The translations under genes and the position numbers were made by a program. From an uncultured Bacteroidales bacterium (lineage in GTDB: Bacteria; Bacteroidota; Bacteroidia; Bacteroidales; UBA932), in NCBI GenBank assembly GCA_937898205.1, contig CALEJC010000131.1, positions 1-13,986 on the forward strand: 13,986 nucleotides of DNA, written 5' to 3'. This document shows positions 6,632 through 12,920 of the stretch, in pieces. Positions within the stretch are counted from its first letter, which is position 1. The number at the start of each line of letters is the position of its first letter. The notes beneath the pieces were generated by a model. The model did no database searches, was not told the DNA's origin, and was given only the letters and a program-made list of their open reading frames with translations.

Positions 6632-7984
6632 ATGATTAAGGTGATTACATATGGCACTTATGACCTTCTGCATGAAGGTCATGTCAATCTTCTTCGCAGA
6701 GCCAAGGCGCTTGGAGACTATCTCATCGTCGGCGTTACCAATGATAATTTCGACAGAGAGCGAGGCAAGCTCAATGTTGTGAGCAATGTCCTTGAAAGGG
6801 TAGCCGCAGTGCAGGCTCTCGGCATCGCAGATAAAATCATCATAGAAGACTATGTCGGTCAGAAGATTGATGATATCCAGAGGTACGACGTGGATATCTT
6901 TGCGATCGGTTCTGATTGGGTCGGTGCTTTTGATTACCTTAAAGAATACTGTGATGTGGTCTATCTTCCTCGCACAGAGGGCATTTCATCTACCATGCTG
7001 CGTGCTGAGATGGGCACGACGCTCCGACTCGGAGTGGCAGGTTGCGGTCGCATCGCCGAGCGCTTTATCAGCGAATCCGAGAAGGTGGAGGCGGTGAAGA
7101 TCGCTTCTCTCTACGACGTCAATCGCAGTGCGGCTCAACGCTATGCTGAATTGGCTGTCGGTGCAGAAGTGGCAGGCAGCTACCATGAGCTTGTGGAGGC
7201 TGTCGATGCCGTCTACATTGCAACTCCGCACGTGTGTCACTACGAGCAGGCAAAATATGCTCTTGAGCAAGGCAGACACGTGCTTTGCGAGACACCTCTG
7301 GTGCTTCATGGCGGACAGGCGCGAGAGCTTTACCAGCTCGCAGAGCAGAAGGGGCTTGTGCTCCTGGAAGCCAATAAGACAGCATACAGCCCTGCATTCA
7401 ATCATCTTATCAGCTTGATAAAAAGTGGATTGATCGGTGATGTGGTGGGTATAGATGCTTCAGAGTCAAAACTTTGGGCGGAGGAGCATCTCAAGCGCGA
7501 GTTAGACGCCGAGCTCGGTGGCGGATCTCTCTATGAGATGGGATCATATCCGCTTCTTCCTATAGTCAGACTTCTTGGCACCGACATCAAGAATGTCAAT
7601 ATATACAGTCGCCTCAATGAGAATAATGTGGACGTATATACAAGGGGAGTGGTGCAATATGGAAAAGCTGTGGCTTCTTTCCAGCTAGGATTGGGAGTCA
7701 AGACTGAAGGAAACCTCGTGATTTCCGGAACAAAGGGCTATGCCTATGTCCCTGCGCCTTGGTGGAAGACTGACTATTTTGAACTGCGTTACGAAGACCA
7801 GAATCTAAATAAAAAGTACTTCTATGCTTGGGATGGCGCCGGTCTGCGTTACGAAATCCAGGAATTTGCCTCGTGCATCATCAACAGGAGGTTATCATCT
7901 TCACGCCTGCGTCCAGAGGAGACTATCTGCATGACAGATATTTTCCAGCAGTTTGCCGAGCGTAAAAACTTCAATGAGATATGA
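6632..7984 (+). CDS. Fused TagD-type cytidylyltransferase and Gfo/Idh/MocA oxidoreductase
   Basis: A 450-residue two-domain protein. Residues 1-126 closely resemble glycerol-3-phosphate cytidylyltransferase (TagD/GCT), with GTYDLLHEGH (His14, His17), GSDW (93-96) and the RTEGISST signature (114-121). This domain joins CTP to glycerol 3-phosphate or a related polyol phosphate. Residues 130-450 are a Gfo/Idh/MocA NAD(P)-dependent oxidoreductase. The dinucleotide loop is GVAGCGRIA (134-142), and the usual E-K-P is CETP (219-222). GGGSLYEMGSY (297-307) stands where D-x-G-x-Y/H is common. The oxidoreductase may make or modify the substrate of the first domain. The start fits TagD, which begins with almost the same residues. 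The stop overlaps the SDR start by ATGA, so the two are coupled. Domain calls are firm; the polyol is unknown. Confidence 0.9.
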   Translation: MIKVITYGTYDLLHEGHVNLLRRAKALGDYLIVGVTNDNFDRERGKLNVVSNVLERVAAVQALGIADKIIIEDYVGQKIDDIQRYDVDIFAIGSDWVGAFDYLKEYCDVVYLPRTEGISSTMLRAEMGTTLRLGVAGCGRIAERFISESEKVEAVKIASLYDVNRSAAQRYAELAVGAEVAGSYHELVEAVDAVYIATPHVCHYEQAKYALEQGRHVLCETPLVLHGGQARELYQLAEQKGLVLLEANKTAYSPAFNHLISLIKSGLIGDVVGIDASESKLWAEEHLKRELDAELGGGSLYEMGSYPLLPIVRLLGTDIKNVNIYSRLNENNVDVYTRGVVQYGKAVASFQLGLGVKTEGNLVISGTKGYAYVPAPWWKTDYFELRYEDQNLNKKYFYAWDGAGLRYEIQEFASCIINRRLSSSRLRPEETICMTDIFQQFAERKNFNEI

Positions 7985-8712
7985 GGAAGGCCTTAGTTGT
8001 GGGAGGTGCCAGCGGGATTGGTCTGGCGATTGCGACAAGACTCTCGTCACAGTCAGATGTGGAGAAAGACTATATCGTGGACCGCTCCGATGTGGATGAG
8101 AAGTGGATGCAAAGCAAGTTTGAGTGCTACAGGTTTGATCTCAATGAGAAGGACTACAGCATCTTTGACCGTTTCAGAGATATCGATACTTTGATGATCA
8201 CAGCCGGGTTTGGCAAGCTCGCCCTGTTTAAAGATCTGGAAGAGTCTTATATAGTTGATATGATCAATGTCAACACAACTGCGACGATCAGGATACTGCA
8301 TCATTTTTACGATAAAATCAGTGCTCGTGAAGATTTTTATTGCGGTGTGATGGTGAGTATCGCAGGCTTTATGTCGTCTCCTTTCTTCTCTGTCTATGGA
8401 GCCAGCAAGGCAGCGCTCAAGATTTTTATCGAGAGCGTCAATGTGGAGCTTGAAAAAGCAGAAACATCCAACAGGATACTCAATGTCTCTCCGGGATCGA
8501 TCAAGGGTACAGCCTTTGAAGGGGGAAAGACTGATCTTGCTATGACTGAGCAACTTGCTTCGGAGATTGTCGGGCATCTATATGCCAAGGATGACCTTTT
8601 TATCCCTCAATATGAAGAGGTGTACAAAGAGGTACTTCGTCGATACAACGAAGACTTCCGTGAGGAGGGAAGACACTCCTACGAATACAAACTCAAGAGT
8701 GGAAGGATGTAG
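7981..8712 (+). CDS. Short-chain dehydrogenase/reductase of a putative polyol-phosphate pathway
   Basis: A 243-residue classical SDR. The cofactor loop is VGGASGIG (residues 7-14). The usual N-A-G is replaced by T-A-G (74-76). Asn97 is in the NVN segment, and the catalytic set is Ser126 (VSIAG), Tyr139 and Lys143 (YGASK). PGSIKG (171-176) follows the active site. It begins inside the stop codon of the cytidylyltransferase fusion, so the two proteins are made together and probably act in one route, for example reducing a ketose phosphate to a polyol phosphate before CDP activation. In Haemophilus Bcs1 an SDR domain reduces ribulose 5-phosphate for CDP-ribitol, a useful precedent but not proof. 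It ends 6 bp from the convergent glycosyltransferase stop. Confidence 0.87.
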   Translation: MRKALVVGGASGIGLAIATRLSSQSDVEKDYIVDRSDVDEKWMQSKFECYRFDLNEKDYSIFDRFRDIDTLMITAGFGKLALFKDLEESYIVDMINVNTTATIRILHHFYDKISAREDFYCGVMVSIAGFMSSPFFSVYGASKAALKIFIESVNVELEKAETSNRILNVSPGSIKGTAFEGGKTDLAMTEQLASEIVGHLYAKDDLFIPQYEEVYKEVLRRYNEDFREEGRHSYEYKLKSGRM

Positions 8713-8718
8713 CCTCTG

Positions 8719-9660
8719 CTACTTGAAGAGGGCGACGATTTTGGTGATGAGCTGAGCAAGAACAGGTGCATCTGACTTGCCGCCACATTTTATCTTTGCC
8801 TTCCTGATGTCCCCGGCAAGGTATGGGAATCTACTGAACAAGTCAAGTTTATAAAAGATTGAGAACCATCCCGCTTGCAGGAGTATATCGTCAAAAAGCA
8901 CCGCTACCGGGTTGTTATCTTGCGGTACGTCACGATATTTTTCATAGAGATCAAGGAAGTTGAGCGCATACTCCATCTTGCGCTTCTGGCGACCCTGTCT
9001 TGTCATCGCTGTGGAGACGTTTTTGCGGTAGTGATAGACCACCTCGTCGATGTATTTGATGCTTTGGGCATAGCCGATCAGCTGCGTAGATACATAGCAG
9101 TCTTCTGCATATCCGTATTTTGGGAAATGTATCGTATTGTCTTGATATAGACTACGTTTAACACATTTGTTGCATAGTGTCCCGTAGGACTTATGGTTAT
9201 ACATATTGCGGATATACTCGTTTTTCTGCCCAAGAGTGTATACCCTTTCCTTTTTTACGGATATGCGCTTCTCATATTCCTTGACATAGTTGAAGTAGAT
9301 GACGTCTGCATCTGACTCTTCAATAGCCTTGGCGATGGCGGCAATAGATCCTTCTGAGATATAATCGTCAGAATCCACGTGATAGATGTAGTCTCCGGTG
9401 GCATGCTCAAGGCCGGTCTTGCGAGCTGCCGGCAGTCCGGCATTTTCTTTATTGACTATTATGATCTGATCTTTCAGGTGAGCATACTTTTCTTCAATCA
9501 CCGACTCAAGGATCTTGATGGAGTTGTCCTTTGTGCCGTCGTTGACAAAGATAAACTGGATGTGTGGATATGACTGGCTCAGAAGTGACTCTGCAGCAGC
9601 GGCTATATACTGTTCAACTCCGTAGATAGGAGCGATAATCGAGATTACCGGATTTTTCAT
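8719..9660 (-). CDS. Family 2 (GT-A) glycosyltransferase
   Basis: A 313-residue GT2 enzyme. The N-terminus PVISIIAPIYGVEQYI (residues 4-19) is the usual nucleotide-binding strand. FVNDGTKDNS (38-47) follows, then the metal-binding DSDD (96-99) and the likely catalytic acidic pair ED (186-187). The C-terminal third has a few aromatic, membrane-surface-like segments but no clear transmembrane helix. It adds a sugar from a nucleotide sugar to a cell-surface glycan; donor and acceptor are unknown. The frame is open to 9711, but the ATG at 9660 lies 1 bp after the Stealth gene stop and begins the domain, so I chose it. It is second in a two-gene minus-strand unit. Confidence 0.88.
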   Translation of the reverse strand: MKNPVISIIAPIYGVEQYIAAAAESLLSQSYPHIQFIFVNDGTKDNSIKILESVIEEKYAHLKDQIIIVNKENAGLPAARKTGLEHATGDYIYHVDSDDYISEGSIAAIAKAIEESDADVIYFNYVKEYEKRISVKKERVYTLGQKNEYIRNMYNHKSYGTLCNKCVKRSLYQDNTIHFPKYGYAEDCYVSTQLIGYAQSIKYIDEVVYHYRKNVSTAMTRQGRQKRKMEYALNFLDLYEKYRDVPQDNNPVAVLFDDILLQAGWFSIFYKLDLFSRFPYLAGDIRKAKIKCGGKSDAPVLAQLITKIVALFK

Positions 9661-9661
9661 C

Positions 9662-10540
9662 TTATTTCTCAAATCTTGATTTATTTGGATACTTGATCTC
9701 AAAGGCATCAATCATCGCCTTGCGCAGCGCCTCATATTTCTTGTCGCTGAGGCGGACGTCATTGACACACATCAGTTTTCTGGATGGTTTGAGTATATAC
9801 GAAGCAAGCTTCTTCGGACTAGCCAAAGCCACTGAGAAGTGTTTGTTTGAGATCTTCTCGGCGATCATCTTGCCCGTAAAGAGCTGATAATCAAGGAAAA
9901 GATATTGATTAAGGTTGTCGCCTGTCCTTGTCCTGCTGAGCGAAGCAAGGATCTCTTTTTCCAGCTTGGCATACAAGCTCTCGCAGCTGCTTTTCAGCAT
10001 TGCGGTGCATGTGTGCTGAGGGCGGACAAATCTGCGCGAAGCGGGCAACCCGGCGGCCTTGCGTGCCTGAGTGTCCGAATTCTTGCATATCTGCTTATAC
10101 ATGCCCGATACAAACCAGTGCCTGCTGAATCCCAGCACACCCTTGCCTTCGCGGAAGAAATCTTCTGGAGCGCAAGGAGCAAGAGGGTAGAGGTCGTCGT
10201 TAAAATAGAGATATTGCTCACTCAGGCCCTCGATGCGATGAAGATGCATCTCGATGGGGTTGCAGTTAAATGTGGGTAGGTGCTCTTCAGGGATGATGTC
10301 TTTGTGAAGGACAATCTTCAGCTCGCTCTGGTCAGCCCACTGAGGCACCTGCGAAGGGTGCGAAACCACAAGGAAGACATTGTCTATAAAAGGCATATTT
10401 ACCTCAATGCCTCTAAGGAGATATTTGAGTGTGCCCCAATCTCTGAAGCGTTTCTCCATGATCGGGACATTGGTATATTTTTCATAGTCCTTTTTCCAGA
10501 CTGGATCGTTGCCGTCAACGTATGTTATAACTATATCCAT
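9662..10540 (-). CDS. Stealth-family sugar-phosphate transferase
   Basis: A 292-residue protein with the Stealth conserved regions in order. CR1 is DIVITYVDGNDPVW (residues 2-15). CR2 runs from about RFRDWGTLKYLL (31-42) through VFLVVS to QYLYFNDDLYPL (109-120). CR3 is near RPQHTCTAMLKS (173-184), and CR4 contains CVND (258-261). Stealth enzymes, such as those of meningococcal capsule synthesis, transfer a hexose 1-phosphate from a nucleotide sugar to make phosphodiester-linked glycans in the cytoplasm. The neighbouring CDP-polyol and glycerophosphotransferase genes fit phosphodiester chemistry. It is first in a unit with the GT2 gene 1 bp downstream and faces the phosphotransferase gene across 94 bp. 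No clear promoter was found for it. Confidence 0.88.
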   Translation of the reverse strand: MDIVITYVDGNDPVWKKDYEKYTNVPIMEKRFRDWGTLKYLLRGIEVNMPFIDNVFLVVSHPSQVPQWADQSELKIVLHKDIIPEEHLPTFNCNPIEMHLHRIEGLSEQYLYFNDDLYPLAPCAPEDFFREGKGVLGFSRHWFVSGMYKQICKNSDTQARKAAGLPASRRFVRPQHTCTAMLKSSCESLYAKLEKEILASLSRTRTGDNLNQYLFLDYQLFTGKMIAEKISNKHFSVALASPKKLASYILKPSRKLMCVNDVRLSDKKYEALRKAMIDAFEIKYPNKSRFEK

Positions 10541-10601
10541 AGAAAGCTCTCTTTACATCTGCAAAATGTAAAAATAGTCAATTTTTATTAATCGGATTTA
10601 G

Positions 10602-10609
10602 TATCTTTG
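10602..10609 (+). promoter_or_regulatory. Candidate -7 box (TATCTTTG) for the phosphotransferase gene
   Basis: An exact TAnnTTTG match lies 25 nt before the ATG at 10635, predicting a leader of about 22 nt. No good -33 box is present. The context TATCTTTGAA is the same as that before the fusion gene at 6632. Confidence 0.5.
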
Positions 10610-10634
10610 AATAATAAATCCAAAATTTCACTAT

Positions 10635-11840
10635 ATGAAGAACATCGGACCGGCAATTGCCTGGGGTTTAAATAGATTTGTAAAGCTGTTTGGCAATCTT
10701 TTGTCTCTCTTGATAGGCTGTTTTACAAAGGTACAGAAGGGTAGGGTGATGTGCTGGGCCTATAACTTCAAGCAGTTTGGTTGTAACCCTCGTTATGTCA
10801 CAGAATATCTTCTTGAACACAACCCTGAGTTTGAAATCTATTGGGTTTTCAGAAAAAAAGTAGACATCTCCGGCATTGATAAAAGGATAAAATGCGTGAG
10901 GTTCCGCTCGCTTGAGTACTACAAGCTTGTCAATACCGCCGAGTTTTTTATAACCAACTCAAGGACAGATCCATATCGCATCTACTGGCACAAGCGTCCG
11001 GGTCAGAAATACCTGATGCTCTGGCACGCCGGGATGGCGCTGAAGAAGATTGAGAAGGACGTGGAAGACAAGCTTGGCTATAGTTATGTAAAGAAAGCTA
11101 AGATTGACTCCAAGGTCTGTGACCTGATGATTTCCGGCTGTAAGTTCCAGACCAGGCTCCTTCAGGAGAAGTTCTGGTATGACGGTGAAATCCTTGAAAA
11201 AGGCATCCCGCGCAACGACATCTTTTTCGACACAGAAAAACACTCGCAGATGAGAGTCCGCATCTGCGAGCAGTATGGTATCCCTCAGACAGACCGCATC
11301 GTGCTTTATGCTCCTACCTTCCGCAGAGACAAGAGCATCGAGCCATATCGCATCAACTGGGCAGAGCTTGTCCCTGAGTTTAGCAGACTGTTTGACGGAG
11401 ATAAAGTTACCATCTTCTTGAGGCTTCATCCCAACCTCATCGGCAAAGTGGATACTTCGCCTCTTCTCAATAGCCCTGAGGTGATAGATGTCACTCTCTA
11501 TCACGATATGCAGGAGCTTCTGTGCATCGCTGATTTCTTGATTACAGACTATTCAAGCTCAATGTTTGATATAGCCATGCTTGAAAGGCCTTGCGTGCTC
11601 TATGCCACTGACTTGGAGAAATATGACAGAGGATATTATTTCAAGTTTGACGAACTTCCTTTCCCTCTTGCCAGAAATAACGAGCAGCTGTCTGAAGTGA
11701 TCAGACACTTCGACAGAGATGCCTACCAGGCAGAATTGAAGACTTTCTTTGATCAGCAGATCGGGTTTGTGGAGGACGGTACTTCAAGCCGCGAGCTTAG
11801 CAAGTGGATGATTACTCACAGTCTGGACAGATCCCTTTGA
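10635..11840 (+). CDS. CDP-glycerol glycerophosphotransferase family protein
   Basis: A 401-residue protein of the TagB/TagF/TarL superfamily, which moves a polyol phosphate from CDP-glycerol or CDP-ribitol to a membrane-linked glycan or polymer. Recognisable blocks are LWHAGMALKK (129-138), GIPRND (190-195), LYAPTFR (224-230), RLHPN (263-267), ITDYSSSMFD (303-312) and GTSSREL (382-388). The two family histidines are present (His131, His265). The first usually sits in W-H-G-T-P, so W-H-A-G is a variant. A hydrophobic stretch at about residues 15-32 may associate with the membrane. It is the size of a stand-alone transferase, with no extra glycosyltransferase domain. The last 29 bp overlap the convergent Fur-family gene. 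It is the probable consumer of the CDP-polyol made by the fusion protein. Confidence 0.88.
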   Translation: MKNIGPAIAWGLNRFVKLFGNLLSLLIGCFTKVQKGRVMCWAYNFKQFGCNPRYVTEYLLEHNPEFEIYWVFRKKVDISGIDKRIKCVRFRSLEYYKLVNTAEFFITNSRTDPYRIYWHKRPGQKYLMLWHAGMALKKIEKDVEDKLGYSYVKKAKIDSKVCDLMISGCKFQTRLLQEKFWYDGEILEKGIPRNDIFFDTEKHSQMRVRICEQYGIPQTDRIVLYAPTFRRDKSIEPYRINWAELVPEFSRLFDGDKVTIFLRLHPNLIGKVDTSPLLNSPEVIDVTLYHDMQELLCIADFLITDYSSSMFDIAMLERPCVLYATDLEKYDRGYYFKFDELPFPLARNNEQLSEVIRHFDRDAYQAELKTFFDQQIGFVEDGTSSRELSKWMITHSLDRSL

Positions 11841-12219
11841 TCAGGTAGGATTGTTCTGCGATAGTGTAGCCCTCAGGCAGATCGATATGCGGCACATGCA
11901 CGCTCTCGATGCACACTGTCTTGTGGCATCTGATGCATGTGAAATGCACATGAGAGTCATTGGCTGACTCTTCTCCGTCTCTGCAAAGACAATATTTCCT
12001 TGAGCCGCTGCCGTCGTTGATTTCGTGCAGCGCACCCTTTGCCGAGAAGAGGTTTAGCGCACGCGAAATGGTGGACTTGTCCACTGTCTCCAGCGCAGCT
12101 TCAAGCTCGTTCAGCGACACAGGGCCGTCATTGTCAATAATTGCGCTCATCACAAGCAGACGCATCGCTGTCGCCTGAATATGATGAGCGTTCAATATTT
12201 CTTCTGCATGCGTGTGCAT
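11812..12219 (-). CDS. Fur-family metal-responsive transcriptional regulator
   Basis: A 135-residue Fur/Zur/PerR-type repressor. The N-terminal winged helix includes DKSTISRALNLFSAKG (47-62), equivalent to the Fur recognition helix. The C-terminal dimerisation and metal domain has the H-x-H-x-x-C-x-x-C motif HVHFTCIRC (90-98) and a second structural zinc pair CPDC (131-134). The metal or signal sensed cannot be read from sequence. The frame stays open far upstream into upp, but the domain begins at the ATG at 12219, 4 bp after the upp stop, so upp and this gene form one unit. Its 3' end is antisense to the last 29 bp of the phosphotransferase gene. Confidence 0.88.
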   Translation of the reverse strand: MHTHAEEILNAHHIQATAMRLLVMSAIIDNDGPVSLNELEAALETVDKSTISRALNLFSAKGALHEINDGSGSRKYCLCRDGEESANDSHVHFTCIRCHKTVCIESVHVPHIDLPEGYTIAEQSYLIKGICPDCE

Positions 12220-12223
12220 ATTG

Positions 12224-12853
12224 CTACTTGGTTCCGAAGATTCTATCGCCGGCATCGCCAAGACCAGGCACGATGTAGGCGTCGTCGTTGAGCTTCTCGT
12301 CAAGAGATGCCACATAGATATCAACATCAGGGTGGGTGCTTTGAACCATCTTGACGCCCTCAGGAGCAGCCACAAGGCACATTAGGCGGATATTTGTGCA
12401 GCCGATCTCCTTGAGCATGCTGATCGCGTCACAACTGCTTCCTCCGGTAGCTAGCATCGGGTCTGTGATGATGACAAGTCGCTCTTTGATGTCTTTTGGT
12501 AGCTTGCTGTAATAAACTACCGGCTTATGAGTCTCTTCGTTGCGGTATAGACCGATGTGGCCGACTTTGGCAACCGGCACGAGCTTGAGAAGACCATCGA
12601 CCATGCCAAGTCCTGCACGCAGGATGGGCACAATGGCAAGCTTGCGACCGGATACTTGCTTGGCAGTCATCGGGCAGATAGGTGTCTGGATCTCTACATC
12701 CTCAAGAGGCAGGTCTCTTGTGAGCTCATAGCCCATCAATAGTGCAATCTCCTCAAGGAGCTCTCTGAAATCTTTGCTGCCTGTTTCAACTCTGCGCATA
12801 ATATTGAGCTTATGCTGTACAAGAGGGTGGTCGATAATATGTAGCTGACTCAT
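12224..12853 (-). CDS. upp: Uracil phosphoribosyltransferase
   Basis: A 209-residue, full-length Upp that converts uracil and PRPP to UMP in pyrimidine salvage. The PRPP-binding loop is [12 protein letters not shown] (129-140), preceded by [10 protein letters not shown] (75-84). The C-terminus [14 protein letters not shown] (196-209) forms the uracil-binding hood typical of the family. It is the first gene of a two-gene minus-strand unit with the Fur-family regulator. It is divergent from a nucleoside kinase gene, another likely pyrimidine-salvage enzyme, across a 67-bp gap. Confidence 0.96.
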   Translation of the reverse strand: MSQLHIIDHPLVQHKLNIMRRVETGSKDFRELLEEIALLMGYELTRDLPLEDVEIQTPICPMTAKQVSGRKLAIVPILRAGLGMVDGLLKLVPVAKVGHIGLYRNEETHKPVVYYSKLPKDIKERLVIITDPMLATGGSSCDAISMLKEIGCTNIRLMCLVAAPEGVKMVQSTHPDVDIYVASLDEKLNDDAYIVPGLGDAGDRIFGTK

Positions 12854-12870
12854 AATTATTATTTTTAACC

Positions 12871-12901
12871 TTTAAAGATAACACAAATTTCTGTATTTTT
12901 G
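12871..12901 (+). promoter_or_regulatory. Candidate promoter for the nucleoside kinase gene
   Basis: TATTTTTG (12894-12901) is an exact -7 match. TTTA (12871-12874), 19 nt upstream, is a one-mismatch -33 box at acceptable spacing. The predicted start is near 12905, about 16 nt before the ATG at 12921. Confidence 0.5.
12873..12880 (-). promoter_or_regulatory. Candidate -7 box (TATCTTTA) for upp
   Basis: Seven of eight positions match TAnnTTTG on the minus strand. The box predicts transcription from about 12869, a leader of about 16 nt. No -33 box at the usual distance is visible. It overlaps the candidate upstream box of the divergent kinase promoter. Confidence 0.35.
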
Positions 12902-12920
12902 TGGTGCAAATCAAGTCCCT

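Noticed and set aside
9905..10279. Plus-strand open frame of 124 codons inside the Stealth gene
   Set aside because: It lies wholly antisense to a well-supported coding region, has no recognisable domain, and has no promoter.
10541..10600. TTGACT followed 17 nt later by ATGTAA on the minus strand as a promoter for the Stealth gene
   Set aside because: This is a sigma-70 pattern of the E. coli type, which Bacteroidota primary sigma factors do not use, and the second box is poor.
12220..12375. N-terminal extension of the Fur-family protein into upp
   Set aside because: The extra residues read from inside upp have no Fur similarity. The ATG at 12219 begins the known domain.
12882..12903. Inverted repeat CACAAA-N10-TTTGTG between upp and the kinase gene, a possible Fur-family operator
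   Set aside because: The arms are only 6 bp, are AT-rich, and the right arm is part of the TATTTTTG promoter box. It does not resemble a Fur, Zur or PerR box that I know.
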